Counted from the first letter of the stretch, positions 33,672 to 42,996 are shown. The stretch: DNA of 64,000 bases from Firmicutes bacterium UBA3553 (GCA_002381185.1 DFOA01000036.1:3092-67091); one strand, 5' to 3'. Program-made: numbers and translations. The notes: generated by a model not told the origin, from the letters alone.

Positions 33672-34855
33672 GCAAGAAACTATATCTTGACAACGCCGCA
33701 ACAACGAGAGTAAGAAAAGAAGTAATAGATGAAATGCAAAAGTACTTTGATGAAATGTACGGAAATCCTTCATCTCAATTATACGAGCTTGGAAGAAAAT
33801 CAAAAGAAGCCATTGAGAATGCAAGAAAGACAGTTGCTGATTTTATTAATGCAGACGAAAAAGAAATTTATTTTACAGCAGGAGGTTCCGAATCCGACAA
33901 CTGGGCATTGAAAGGAACAGCCTTCGCAAATTTCAATAAAGGAAAAAACCACATAATTACTACTAAAATAGAGCATCATGCAATACTGCACACATGTGAG
34001 TATTTAGAAAAATTCGGAGTTGAAACAACATATCTGAATGTTGATAAATATGGTTTGATAGATTTGGAAGAGTTAAAAGAAGCAATCAGACCTGAAACAA
34101 TGCTTATATCCGTAATGTTTGCAAACAATGAGATAGGAACAATTCAGCCCATAGAACAAATTGGTGAAATAGCCAAGGAACACGGGATTACATTCCACGT
34201 TGATGCTGTTCAGGCATTGGGAAGCGTAAGAGTAGATGTTAAAAAACAGCATATTGATTTATTGTCAATGTCAGCACACAAATTAGGCGGACCTAAGGGA
34301 ATTGGCGGTATGTTTATAAGAAAAGGCGTTAAAATTGACAATTTCATTCACGGAGGAGGCCAGGAAAGAGGCAGAAGAGCAGGAACCGAAGGTGTTCAGA
34401 ATATTGTGGGATTCGGAAAAGCTGTTGAGCTTGCCAATAGAAATTTTGATCATCATGTGGAAAAACTTACGGCTTTAAGAAACAAGTTCATAGAGGATAT
34501 TAAAAATAACATTCCTGAGGTTATCCTTAACGGACATCCTACCATGAGACTTCCAAACAATGTGAATTTCTCATATAAGTATGTTGAAGGCGAGTCAATA
34601 TTATTGCTGCTGGACATGGAAGGCATTGCTGCATCAAGCGGTTCTGCATGTACATCAGGTTCACTTGATCCGTCACACGTTCTTCTGGCAACGGGACTTG
34701 ACCACGGAACAGCCCACGGCTCAATCCGCTTCACCATAAGTGAAGAAATAACAGAAGAAGATATTGACTTCACGGTAGAAACCATGAAAAAGATAATTGA
34801 AAGATTAAGAGCAATGTCGCCAATTAAAAACGATGCGGATTTATATAACAAGTAA
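33668..34855 (+). CDS. iscS: cysteine desulfurase
   Basis: The 395-residue PLP enzyme releases sulfur from cysteine. It has YLDNAATTRV at the N terminus, the PLP lysine in SAHKLGGPKG and the catalytic cysteine in SSGSACTSGS. The ATG overlaps the regulator stop. iscU follows 34 nt later, so it serves Fe-S assembly rather than only tRNA thiolation; no mnmA is adjacent. Confidence 0.96.
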   Translation: MSKKLYLDNAATTRVRKEVIDEMQKYFDEMYGNPSSQLYELGRKSKEAIENARKTVADFINADEKEIYFTAGGSESDNWALKGTAFANFNKGKNHIITTKIEHHAILHTCEYLEKFGVETTYLNVDKYGLIDLEELKEAIRPETMLISVMFANNEIGTIQPIEQIGEIAKEHGITFHVDAVQALGSVRVDVKKQHIDLLSMSAHKLGGPKGIGGMFIRKGVKIDNFIHGGGQERGRRAGTEGVQNIVGFGKAVELANRNFDHHVEKLTALRNKFIEDIKNNIPEVILNGHPTMRLPNNVNFSYKYVEGESILLLLDMEGIAASSGSACTSGSLDPSHVLLATGLDHGTAHGSIRFTISEEITEEDIDFTVETMKKIIERLRAMSPIKNDADLYNK

Positions 34856-34889
34856 TATAATTTTATTAACATATATCGGAGGAAAATAA

Positions 34890-35321
34890 ATGTATACAGA
34901 AACAGTCATGGATCACTTCAGAAATCCAAGAAATGTAGGTCAAATTGAAAATGCAGACGGAGTTGGCCAGGTAGGCAATCCCAAATGTGGAGATATAATG
35001 AAGATATATTTAAAAATAAACGATGATGAAATTATAGAGGATGTAAAATTTGAAACCTTTGGCTGCGGTTCGGCAATAGCTTCATCAAGCATGGCAACTG
35101 AACTTATAAAGGGAAAAAGCATAAATGAAGCAGTAGAGTTTACAAACAAAGCAGTTATTGAAGCATTGGGAGGACTTCCTCCTGTAAAGGTTCACTGCTC
35201 GGTATTGGCAGAACAGGCTGTTAAATCGGCATTATATGATTATTCGCAAAAAACAGGAAAATCAATAAAAGGCTTGGAAAACTACAAGCCGGAAGATGAC
35301 GAAGATATTCACTGTCACTAA
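34890..35321 (+). CDS. iscU: Fe-S cluster scaffold protein IscU (NifU N-terminal type)
   Basis: The 143-residue scaffold has the three cluster ligands in GNPKCGD, FGCGSAIASSS and VHCSVLAEQA. A C-terminal tail ends EDDEDIHCH. It receives sulfur from IscS next door. GGAGG precedes the ATG. A terminator follows. Confidence 0.95.
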   Translation: MYTETVMDHFRNPRNVGQIENADGVGQVGNPKCGDIMKIYLKINDDEIIEDVKFETFGCGSAIASSSMATELIKGKSINEAVEFTNKAVIEALGGLPPVKVHCSVLAEQAVKSALYDYSQKTGKSIKGLENYKPEDDEDIHCH

Positions 35322-35324
35322 AAA

Positions 35325-35359
35325 AAAGCGGAGCTCAGAAAATTCTGACTCCGCTTTAT
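35325..35359 (+). terminator. terminator of the isc operon
   Basis: AAAGCGGAG and CTCCGCTTT arms with inner TCAGAA/TTCTGA pairing, followed by a short AT-rich run. Confidence 0.8.
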
Positions 35360-35395
35360 TATATATTATTTATAGCTGTTAAATTTGAAATATAG

Positions 35396-35425
35396 TTGAC
35401 AATTCGGGAAAGAATACATTATAAT
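35396..35425 (+). promoter_or_regulatory. promoter of the alaS leader
   Basis: TTGACA, 18 bp and TATAAT; predicted transcription start near 35432. Confidence 0.75.
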
Positions 35426-35431
35426 TTCATA

Positions 35432-35530
35432 ATAAGAACCCGCCCAACGACGCAATTAAAAATTGCTGTTGGGTACCCGGGAACCTTGTTGCTTTCGCAA
35501 TAAGAGTCAAAGAACGGAAATACGAGAAAA
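35432..35530 (+). ncRNA. unassigned structured 5' leader of alaS
   Basis: The 110-nt leader can form a long hairpin: CCCG (35439-35442) with CGGG (35478-35481), CCCAAC (35443-35448) with GTTGGG (35468-35473), and GCAATT with AATTGC around an AAA loop. A second hairpin joins TTGTTGC (35486-35492) and GCAATAA (35497-35503) with a TTTC loop. No T-box core, terminator or known riboswitch signature is visible. Its GC content is higher than its surroundings. Confidence 0.55.
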
Positions 35531-35540
35531 CGGAGGAATA

Positions 35541-38177
35541 ATGGATACATTAGATAGATTTTCCATAAATAACATTAGAAAAGAATATTTGAATTTTTTT
35601 AAAAGCAAGGGCCATTTAACAGAAAACAGTTTTTCATTAATTCCCAAAAATGATAAAAGTCTTCTATTAATCGGAGCAGGCATGGCGCCGCTGAAAAAAT
35701 ATTTCACGGGAGCTGAAACACCGCCGTGCAAAAGGATGGCGACAGTTCAAAAATGCGTAAGAACCGGAGATATTGACAACGTGGGATTAACAGCAAGACA
35801 TCTTACATTTTTTGAAATGCTCGGAAATTTTTCATTCGGAGATTATTTTAAAAAAGAAGCTATAGAGTGGGCTTGGGAGCTGTTGACCGAGGTATTGAAA
35901 ATAGATAAGGACAGACTGTGGGTGACTGTATATCTGGATGATGATGAAGCCGCAGACTTATGGCACAGTGTTGCAGGAGTGCCAAAAGAAAGAATCGTAA
36001 GACTAGGCAAGGAAGACAATTTCTGGGAATTAGAGGTTGGACCCAGCGGTCCGTGTTCGGAAATTTATTATGACACGGGAGCAGACAGGGGATGCGGTTC
36101 GCCTGACTGCAAGCCCGGATGTGACTGCAACAGATTCTTGGAAATATGGAACCTTGTATTTACTCAATTTGACAAGGATGAACAAGGTGTATATCATCCT
36201 CTGCCAAATCCAAACATAGATACAGGAATGGGACTTGAAAGAGTTTCTTGTGTATTACAAGACAAACCTACGGTATTTGACGTTGAACCGTTATTATCTG
36301 TTGTAAAAAAAGTTTCTGAAATATCAAATGTTACTTATGGCTCTGATGCAAAAAAAGATATTTCTATGAAAATTGTCTGTGACCACTCAAGAGCAGCGGC
36401 ATTCATGATTGGTGATGGTGTAATACCTTCAAATGAAGGAAGAGGATATGTTTTAAGAAGACTGATAAGAAGAGCAATAAGACAGGGAAAATCTCTTGGT
36501 ATACATAATGAATTTTTGACAAAGACTGTTAAGGTAGTAATAGATGAATGGAAAGAAGCTTACCCTGAGCTTGGAGATAAGGAAAGTTACATATTGAAGG
36601 TTGTTCAGCTGGAAGAAGAAAGATTCAAAGTTACAATTGATCAGGGTCTTGAGCTTTTAATGAAGGAAATTAATTTATTAAAAGAAGTAAACAAAGATGT
36701 TCTTGATGGTAATGTGGCATTCAGACTTTATGACACATATGGATTCCCATCAGAGCTTACAGAAGAAATATTATCTGAAAACGGAATGAAATTTGACAAA
36801 CAAGCTTTCATTTCAATAATGGATGAGCACAGACAAATGGCAAGGGAAGCAAGATCTAAAACAGGAAGCTCAGGCTGGAAGGATGAGGATATCAGTCTTG
36901 ACGTTCCTAAAACAGTTTTTACAGGTTACTCGACAATGACAGATACTGCGGAAGTAATTGCAATAGTCGTTGATGGTGAACTGGTAAACACAATTTCAGA
37001 AGGCCAATCAGGTACAATAGTTCTTGATAAAACACCTTTCTATGCAGAAAGCGGCGGACAGACAGGAGATAGCGGAGAAATTGTTACAGATGAAGCAGAA
37101 GCTTCAGTTACGGATACTAAGAAATATAACAAGACTATTCATCTGCATGAAGCAAATGTTGTTAAAGGAAGCATATCAGTAGGCGATAAGGTTACGGCTA
37201 AGGTTAATTCTGATCAAAGAAAGAATACTGCAAAGAACCATACATGTACGCATATTTTGCATAAAGTGTTGAAGGATATGCTTGGAGACCATGTAAATCA
37301 GGCAGGCTCATATGTTTCACAGGACAGAATGAGATTTGACTACACTCATTTTGAAGCTGTTGATCAGGAAACATTAAAGGAAATCGAAAGGCGTGTAAAT
37401 GAGGCAATTCTTCATGATTATACAGTTAATACAGATGTATTGAACATTGAAGAAGCAAAAAAATCAGGAGCCACTGCATTATTTGATGAAAAATACGATG
37501 AAATGGTAAGAGTAGTAAGCGTAGGAGATTTCAGCAAGGAGCTTTGCGGTGGAACTCATATTGATGAGACTGCAAAAATAGGAATGTTTAAAATAGTTTC
37601 CGAGGGAGGCATTGCGTCAGGAATAAGAAGAATTGAAGCTATAACAGGAAGAGCAGCTTTGAATTATTTAAATGAGCTTACTGAATTAGCAGATGAATTG
37701 TCTTCGGTTATGAAAACTTCAAAAGAAGATATTATTGGCAAAGTAAATACCCTGAAAAAAGAAATAAAAGAGAAAGAAAAAGAAATTCAAAAGTTAAACA
37801 ATGAACTCCTGAAGAAAAATTTGGATCAAATACTTGATCAATACGAAGAAATAAACGGAATCAAGCTGTTTTCTCTTAAATTGAAAGATAAGGAAGCCAA
37901 TAATTTAAGAGAAATTGCTGATAAAATCAAAGATAAAAATGAAAGCTGCGCAGTATTATTAGCATCTGATTTAGGTGATAAGGTATTGTTTGTGGCCGCA
38001 GTTACAAAGGATTTAGTCCAAAAAGGAGTAAATGCGGGAAATATGGTTAAGGAAGCTGCTAAGGTTGCTGGAGGCGGCGGAGGCGGAAGACCTGACTTTG
38101 CCCAGGCAGGAGGAAAAGATCCGCAAAAAATAGAAGAAGCAATAGAGGCAGTGAAAAAAATTATAGACGTACAATAG
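35541..38177 (+). CDS. alaS: alanyl-tRNA synthetase
   Basis: The 878-residue class II enzyme has the N-terminal catalytic core (KKYFTGAETPPCKRMATVQKCVRTGDIDNVG), an editing domain with HTCTHILHKVL and CGGTH (zinc-binding His and Cys residues) and the C-terminal DHHA1/C-Ala region with GGGGGGRPDFAQAGG. The start is the ATG at 35541 after GGAGG; an upstream in-frame extension to 35463 would run through the leader hairpins and is rejected. Confidence 0.97.
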   Translation: MDTLDRFSINNIRKEYLNFFKSKGHLTENSFSLIPKNDKSLLLIGAGMAPLKKYFTGAETPPCKRMATVQKCVRTGDIDNVGLTARHLTFFEMLGNFSFGDYFKKEAIEWAWELLTEVLKIDKDRLWVTVYLDDDEAADLWHSVAGVPKERIVRLGKEDNFWELEVGPSGPCSEIYYDTGADRGCGSPDCKPGCDCNRFLEIWNLVFTQFDKDEQGVYHPLPNPNIDTGMGLERVSCVLQDKPTVFDVEPLLSVVKKVSEISNVTYGSDAKKDISMKIVCDHSRAAAFMIGDGVIPSNEGRGYVLRRLIRRAIRQGKSLGIHNEFLTKTVKVVIDEWKEAYPELGDKESYILKVVQLEEERFKVTIDQGLELLMKEINLLKEVNKDVLDGNVAFRLYDTYGFPSELTEEILSENGMKFDKQAFISIMDEHRQMAREARSKTGSSGWKDEDISLDVPKTVFTGYSTMTDTAEVIAIVVDGELVNTISEGQSGTIVLDKTPFYAESGGQTGDSGEIVTDEAEASVTDTKKYNKTIHLHEANVVKGSISVGDKVTAKVNSDQRKNTAKNHTCTHILHKVLKDMLGDHVNQAGSYVSQDRMRFDYTHFEAVDQETLKEIERRVNEAILHDYTVNTDVLNIEEAKKSGATALFDEKYDEMVRVVSVGDFSKELCGGTHIDETAKIGMFKIVSEGGIASGIRRIEAITGRAALNYLNELTELADELSSVMKTSKEDIIGKVNTLKKEIKEKEKEIQKLNNELLKKNLDQILDQYEEINGIKLFSLKLKDKEANNLREIADKIKDKNESCAVLLASDLGDKVLFVAAVTKDLVQKGVNAGNMVKEAAKVAGGGGGGRPDFAQAGGKDPQKIEEAIEAVKKIIDVQ

Positions 38178-38265
38178 ATTAGCAATTGATGAACAATGGA
38201 TTAGCAATTGATATTTCTTTTCCAATCGCCAATCCATTGAAAATCCATAGCCAATCAATTGTTGA
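38174..38265. repeat. intergenic imperfect palindrome after alaS
   Basis: Two tandem-like copies of GATTAGCAATTGAT on the left face AATCGCCAATCCATTG and TAGCCAATCAATTG on the right, giving a long imperfect hairpin. Positions 38236-38252 repeat a segment of the ruvC leader at 15 of 17 bases. Confidence 0.65.
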
Positions 38266-38273
38266 AGTTTATG

Positions 38274-38302
38274 TTGATTTTATTACAAATTTGTAGTACA
38301 AT
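38274..38302 (+). promoter_or_regulatory. promoter of the ireB gene
   Basis: TTGATT, 17 bp and TACAAT, about 27 nt before the ATG. Confidence 0.55.
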
Positions 38303-38328
38303 GTATTAAGATGTAAGAGGTGGTTTAT

Positions 38329-38592
38329 ATGGATGGTAATGTAAATAATACTGCAAAGTTCGATTACAAAATGGAATCATTAAATGAAGCTAGGGAAATA
38401 TTATCTCAGGTTTATGAGTCATTGAAAGAAAAAGGATACAATCCTAATAACCAGCTCATAGGTTATATATTGTCCGGAGATCCGACTTATATTACAAATC
38501 ACAACAACGCAAGAAGTTTAATAAGAAAAATTGAGAGAGACGAACTGTTAGAAGAGTTATTAAATGTTTATTTAGATGTAATAGACCTTTAA
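38329..38592 (+). CDS. ireB: IreB family regulatory phosphoprotein (YrzL/DUF965)
   Basis: The 87-residue protein has the family core LNEAREILSQVYESLKEKGYNPNNQLIGYILSGDPTYITNHNNAR. In Enterococcus IreB is phosphorylated by the PASTA kinase IreK and limits cephalosporin resistance. It sits between alaS and ruvX as in other Bacillota, although here a reductase gene intervenes. GAGGTGG lies before the ATG. Confidence 0.92.
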   Translation: MDGNVNNTAKFDYKMESLNEAREILSQVYESLKEKGYNPNNQLIGYILSGDPTYITNHNNARSLIRKIERDELLEELLNVYLDVIDL

Positions 38593-38598
38593 GATATA

Positions 38599-38622
38599 AG
38601 CAGTATATTTAAATATACTGCT
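38599..38622 (+). terminator. perfect 24-bp palindrome after ireB
   Basis: AGCAGTATATTT directly abuts its reverse complement, with a weak T-containing run after it. Possibly a terminator. Confidence 0.55.
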
Positions 38623-38668
38623 CTATTTGTATTGTTTAAATCACCTTGAGGGAAAAACCGATAATAAA

Positions 38669-39616
38669 ATGATATATACAAGTTTATTTGAAAAAGAAAA
38701 CGTATCAAAATTATGCTACGGAACTTTGTCGTTAAGTATTTTACAAAATTTTGATACTTTAGAAAACAAGGTAAATCTATTAAATTACGCATATGAAAAA
38801 GGAATAAATTTTCTTGATACAGCCGAGCTTTATGACAACTATAATATATTAAAAGAATTCATAAAAGACAAAGACAGGGATAAACTAACATTAGCTACAA
38901 AAAGCTATGCATATGACAAGAAGACTGCAGAATATAGTGTCAATAAAGCCTTGAAAGAATTAAACACAGATTATCTGGATGTTTTTATGCTCCATGAGCA
39001 GGAAAACGGAAATAATTTTTTAGGTCATTATGAAGCCGTTGAACGCTTTATGAAATATAAGGAACAAGGTATAATAAAGCATTTTGGAATATCAACTCAT
39101 AGAGTTCAGGCGGTGAGAGACAGCATAAGATTTAAGGAAATAGAATTTGTTTTTCCTCTTTTTAACATGAAGGGTATCGGAATACAAGACGGTACCATTG
39201 AAGATATGATACATGCAGTTAAAAATGCCAAGGAAAACAATAAATTTATTATGGCAATGAAGATTTATGGGGGCGGACATCTGATAAACCGGCCAAAAGA
39301 AGCATTTGAATTTGTCCAAAATATCAGAGAGGTTGATTCCATAGCGGTAGGTATGAGCACAACAGAAGAAATTGATGCTAATATCTGTTATTTAGAAAAC
39401 AATGAGTTAAATGTTAATATAAAAAATAAAATTAGAAATCAAAAGCGCACTCTCGTAGTAGAAGAGTGGTGTATTGGTTGCGGAAAATGTGCAAAAAAAT
39501 GCAGACAAAACGCACTTCATATAATTGACGGCAAATGTGTTGTTGATATGAACAAATGTGTTTTATGCAGTTACTGCGCCGGTGAATGTACGGATTTTTA
39601 TATCAAAATTGTATGA
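38669..39616 (+). CDS. aldo/keto reductase with C-terminal 4Fe-4S ferredoxin domain
   Basis: The 315-residue protein has an aldo/keto reductase barrel with DTAELYDNY near residue 45 and MLHEQEN. After about residue 255 it gains two cluster motifs, CIGCGKCAKKC and CVLCSYCAGEC. The ferredoxin tail suggests electron delivery from ferredoxin rather than only NAD(P)H, and related proteins are common in anaerobes; the substrate is unknown. The ATG at 38669 has only a distant GAGGGA. It separates ireB from ruvX, which are adjacent in Bacillus. Confidence 0.85.
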   Translation: MIYTSLFEKENVSKLCYGTLSLSILQNFDTLENKVNLLNYAYEKGINFLDTAELYDNYNILKEFIKDKDRDKLTLATKSYAYDKKTAEYSVNKALKELNTDYLDVFMLHEQENGNNFLGHYEAVERFMKYKEQGIIKHFGISTHRVQAVRDSIRFKEIEFVFPLFNMKGIGIQDGTIEDMIHAVKNAKENNKFIMAMKIYGGGHLINRPKEAFEFVQNIREVDSIAVGMSTTEEIDANICYLENNELNVNIKNKIRNQKRTLVVEEWCIGCGKCAKKCRQNALHIIDGKCVVDMNKCVLCSYCAGECTDFYIKIV

Positions 39617-39623
39617 GGTATCT

Positions 39624-40040
39624 ATGGAAAGATTGATGGGTCTTGATGTGGGAGACAAAACAATTGGTGTTGCTGTCAGTGATTTATTGATGATTACTGC
39701 ACAGGGAGTGACTACAATTAAAAGAACAAATATAAAAAATGATATTAATGAGCTTAAAAAAATAATCAACGAGTATCAGGTTACTAAAATAGTTTCAGGC
39801 CTTCCAAAGATGCTTGACGGGACTGTAGGCATCCAGGGAGAAAAGGTCCTTAACTTTTTAGATAAGTTAAAAAATCATGTTGATTTGCCAATAGAGCTTG
39901 AGGATGAAAGGTTTACCACATCAATATCAGAAAGAATGCTAATAGATGCGGATGTTAAAAGAAAAAAAAGAAAAGAAGTCATAGACAAACTAGCCGCAGT
40001 TCATATTCTGTCAGGTTATATGCAGCGTAAAAAATTATAA
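39624..40040 (+). CDS. ruvX: RuvX/YqgF putative Holliday junction resolvase and rRNA-processing nuclease
   Basis: The 138-residue RNase H-fold protein has MGLDVGDKTIGVAVSD, GLPKMLDGT and LEDERFTT motifs with conserved acids. GAGGTATCT stands before the ATG at 39624, 7 nt after the reductase stop, so the two are cotranscribed. Confidence 0.92.
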   Translation: MERLMGLDVGDKTIGVAVSDLLMITAQGVTTIKRTNIKNDINELKKIINEYQVTKIVSGLPKMLDGTVGIQGEKVLNFLDKLKNHVDLPIELEDERFTTSISERMLIDADVKRKKRKEVIDKLAAVHILSGYMQRKKL

Positions 40041-40052
40041 AAGGAGCGTAAT

Positions 40053-40298
40053 ATGGAAGAAAACATTATTGAATTGATTAATGAAGACGGGAAGACAGAA
40101 AAACTTGTTGTTGAAGCTACTTTTCATATTGACGATACCTTATATGCGGTTCTTCACGAAGTTAACTCTGACGAGGGTATGATATATTATGTGGAAGAAG
40201 CAGAAGACGGCAACGGAATATTAGTCAAGGTTGAAGATGAAGAGGAAATTAAGGAAGTAATGGAAGTATACGAGGGAATAGCAGATGATTTAATTTAA
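40053..40298 (+). CDS. DUF1292 family protein (YrzB-like)
   Basis: The 81-residue acidic protein starts EENIIELINEDGKTEKLVVEATF and contains YAVLHEVN, the DUF1292 pattern. Its function is unknown; it regularly follows ruvX. AAGGAG lies before the ATG. Confidence 0.88.
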   Translation: MEENIIELINEDGKTEKLVVEATFHIDDTLYAVLHEVNSDEGMIYYVEEAEDGNGILVKVEDEEEIKEVMEVYEGIADDLI

Positions 40299-40329
40299 TT
40301 AAATCAAAATTCTATTTAGGGGTGAGATA

Positions 40330-40809
40330 ATGTACGAATCAGATTACTTAATAAAAGCACTTGGAGATAAAGGGTATAAGACTACCACTCAAAGAAGCAT
40401 GGTTTTTGATATACTCAATGAAAATAAAAATCAACATTTAAGTACTGAGGAAGTCTACGAACTTATTAAGAGTAAGAACCCCCATATGGGAATTGCTACA
40501 ATCTACAGAACACTTCAACTTTTTGAGGAAATTGGGCTGGTTTATAAGCATAACTTTGATGATGGCTGTTCCAGATATGAAATATTGTCTCCAAACAGCA
40601 ATGAAATTCATCAGCACCATCACTTGTTGTGCAAAAAATGCGGTAAAATAATTGAAGTCAAGGAAGACTTAATGAATTCACTGGAAGATATTATTGAAAA
40701 ACAATACAATTTTGAAATATTAAATCACGTAGTCAAGTTCACCGGAATCTGCAGTCAATGCAGAAATAAGGAGAATGATGATGGCAACAGAAAAGAAACA
40801 CAAACTTAA
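40330..40809 (+). CDS. fur: Fur-family transcriptional regulator
   Basis: The 159-residue regulator has an N-terminal winged helix (KTTTQRSMVFDILNE, HMGIATIYRTLQLFEE) and metal sites HQHHHLLCKKCGK and CSQC. Fur and PerR cannot be separated without testing the regulatory site; Fur is slightly favoured. It ends 29 nt inside the following RNase J gene. Confidence 0.88.
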   Translation: MYESDYLIKALGDKGYKTTTQRSMVFDILNENKNQHLSTEEVYELIKSKNPHMGIATIYRTLQLFEEIGLVYKHNFDDGCSRYEILSPNSNEIHQHHHLLCKKCGKIIEVKEDLMNSLEDIIEKQYNFEILNHVVKFTGICSQCRNKENDDGNRKETQT

Positions 40810-42487
40810 AATTATACCCCTGGGAGGTTTGGGGGAAATAGGGAAGAATATGACAGTCATAGAATACGGCGGAAATATAATCGTAATAGACTGTGGTATG
40901 TCATTCCCGGAAGATGAAATGCTTGGTATTGATATAGTAATACCTGATATAACATATTTAATTAAGAATAAAGACAAAATAAAAGGAATATGCCTTACTC
41001 ACGGTCATGAAGACCATATCGGCTCAATTCCGTACCTTCTGAAAAAAATGAACGTGCCTATTTATGGCACAAGACTTACATTAGGTCTTGTTGAAAATAA
41101 ACTTTTAGAGCATAAAATTGAAGATGCTGAGCTTAATGTTGTTCAGGCAGGTTCAACAATCAATTTAGGATGCTTTAAAGTAACCTTTATAAGAAACAAT
41201 CACAGCATTCCTGACGCTGTATCATTTGCAATAGATACACCAATAGGGGTGATTGTACACACAGGTGATTTTAAAATTGACTATACTCCTATAAACGATG
41301 AGGTTATAGATTTAGGTAAATTTGCTGAGCTTGGAAGAAAAGGCGTACTATTGGCAATGTCTGACAGCACAAACGTTGAGAGGTCGGGATTTACCGAATC
41401 AGAAAAAACTATCGGCCTCAAGTTCATGGAAATATTTAAAAACTGTGAATCCAGAATAATTGTGGCTTCATTTGCATCAAATATCCACAGATTGCAGCAG
41501 ATAATAAATGCAGCTGTAGCTAATCAAAGAAAAGTTGCAATATCAGGAAAAAGCATGGTCAATGCGGTAAAGGTGTCACAGGAGCTAGGTTATTTGAATG
41601 CACCCGAAGGAGCTTTGATTCATGTTAATGATTTGAAAAATTATAAGGACAATGAAGTAGTTATTATAACAACAGGCAGCCAGGGTGAACCCATGTCTGC
41701 GCTGACACGAATGGCTAACAATGACCATAAAAAGGTTCAGATTAAGGCCGGAGATTTGGTGATTATTTCAGCTAATCCTATTCCGGGCAATGAAAAAACT
41801 GTATCAAGGGTTATAAACATGCTTTATGAAAAAGGAGCAAATGTGCTTTATGATGCCTTGACGCAAGTTCATGTATCCGGCCATGCCAGAAGAGAAGAAT
41901 TAAAGCTTATGCTGACTTTGCTCAGACCAAAGTTTTTTATTCCCGTTCATGGTGAATACAGGCATTTGATGCAGCATTCAAAGCTTGCACAGGAATTAGG
42001 TCTTCCGGAGGATCATACTATAATAGGCAAGAATGGAGACATTATTGAGCTTACAACTAAATCAATAGCAATTAACGGAGCCGTAACTTCAGGCAACATA
42101 CTTGTTGATGGACTTGGAGTAGGCGATGTTGGAAATATAGTGCTGAGAGACAGGAAGCTGTTATCTGAAAACGGATTGATAATTGTGGTTCTTGCAACTG
42201 AAAGAGGAACAGGCAAGGTGCTTTCTGGACCTGAAATTGTGTCAAGAGGATTCATTTATGTGAGAGAAAATATTGACCTGATTGAAGAGTCAAAGACAGT
42301 TATAAGAAAAGCACTCACAAAATGTGAAGATGCCAATGTAAGAGAATGGAACAACATAAAAATGACGATTAAGGATGCATTAAGCAGCTTCATTTATGAA
42401 AAAATCAAAAGAAATCCTATGATACTTCCGATAATTGTTGAAGTTAAACCGGAAGAGTTCACAGATATGAATAATTTTGAATTTTAA
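40781..42487 (+). CDS. rnj: ribonuclease J
   Basis: The 568-residue metallo-beta-lactamase/beta-CASP RNase has IIPLGGLGEIGKNMTVIEYG, the zinc motif THGHEDHIGSIPYLL and SGHARREELKLML. It matures and degrades RNA from the 5' end. Three in-frame ATGs occur at 40775, 40778 and 40781; the third lies 7 nt from AAGGAG and is chosen. All overlap the fur end. Confidence 0.95.
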   Translation: MATEKKHKLKIIPLGGLGEIGKNMTVIEYGGNIIVIDCGMSFPEDEMLGIDIVIPDITYLIKNKDKIKGICLTHGHEDHIGSIPYLLKKMNVPIYGTRLTLGLVENKLLEHKIEDAELNVVQAGSTINLGCFKVTFIRNNHSIPDAVSFAIDTPIGVIVHTGDFKIDYTPINDEVIDLGKFAELGRKGVLLAMSDSTNVERSGFTESEKTIGLKFMEIFKNCESRIIVASFASNIHRLQQIINAAVANQRKVAISGKSMVNAVKVSQELGYLNAPEGALIHVNDLKNYKDNEVVIITTGSQGEPMSALTRMANNDHKKVQIKAGDLVIISANPIPGNEKTVSRVINMLYEKGANVLYDALTQVHVSGHARREELKLMLTLLRPKFFIPVHGEYRHLMQHSKLAQELGLPEDHTIIGKNGDIIELTTKSIAINGAVTSGNILVDGLGVGDVGNIVLRDRKLLSENGLIIVVLATERGTGKVLSGPEIVSRGFIYVRENIDLIEESKTVIRKALTKCEDANVREWNNIKMTIKDALSSFIYEKIKRNPMILPIIVEVKPEEFTDMNNFEF

Positions 42488-42512
42488 AAAGGACGAATGT
42501 CCTTTTTAATTT
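42485..42512 (+). terminator. terminator of the RNase J operon
   Basis: AAAAGGAC-GAAT-GTCCTTTT followed by TAATTTTTT. Confidence 0.85.
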
Positions 42513-42526
42513 TTTAGCAAACTAAA

Positions 42527-42557
42527 AGCAACCGGTGAATTTTCACCGGCTGCTTAA
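42527..42557 (-). terminator. terminator of the small minus-strand gene
   Basis: On the minus strand AAGCAGCCGGTGA pairs with TCACCGGTTGCTTTT around a short loop, just downstream of the 73-residue gene. Confidence 0.75.
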
Positions 42558-42573
42558 GTGCCTATTACTTCAA

Positions 42574-42795
42574 TTATTTTTTAATCATGTGAAAGTTTAC
42601 ACCTAATATAGGTCCAAATTGAGACGGCTTATTATTTACAATTTTTTTCTCGACCATTTTTGTATTCTCTTTTTTGGAAAGAATATTTAAATCCGGTTCA
42701 AGTTTTCCATTTAAGTTGGTCAATTGTAAATTGACATCTCTTTTATTAACTTCACGTAATTTTTCAGTAATCTTATTCTCAGGAGTGTTACTCAT
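42574..42795 (-). CDS. small hypothetical protein
   Basis: The 73-residue hydrophilic protein is rich in Asn, Lys and Glu and ends FGPILGVNFHMIKK. I do not recognise it. AAGAGGT lies about 10 nt before the ATG and a good terminator follows, which supports a real single gene rather than a chance frame. Confidence 0.6.
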   Translation of the reverse strand: MSNTPENKITEKLREVNKRDVNLQLTNLNGKLEPDLNILSKKENTKMVEKKIVNNKPSQFGPILGVNFHMIKK

Positions 42796-42936
42796 GTTCA
42801 ATTTTACCTCTTATCAAGTCCAATAGAACCAACCCTCTCTTGAAAGTAATAAGCATTATTATTATGACTCGATTATTAAATATTATTCATAGATGAAAAA
42901 AATTTGTACTCATGAAACACAAGAACCAACTTTTTA

Positions 42937-42965
42937 TTGTATTTATTAATTAAAAGTTGTATAAT
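42937..42965 (+). promoter_or_regulatory. promoter of mltG
   Basis: TTGTAT, 17 bp and TATAAT, 31 nt before the ATG. Confidence 0.6.
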
Positions 42966-42996
42966 TTAAAGGATTTTGATAACAATGGAGGATTTT

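Noticed and set aside
35463..35540. N-terminal extension of AlaRS
   Set aside because: It is translated from the hairpin leader, lacks a ribosome binding site and does not resemble AlaRS; GGAGG stands before 35541.
35432..35540. 6S RNA or T-box upstream of alaS
   Set aside because: The segment is only about 110 nt, too short for 6S RNA, and no AGGGTGG T-box core is present.
38174..38265. CRISPR-like repeat
   Set aside because: There are only two short related units, with palindromic and not spacer-separated structure.
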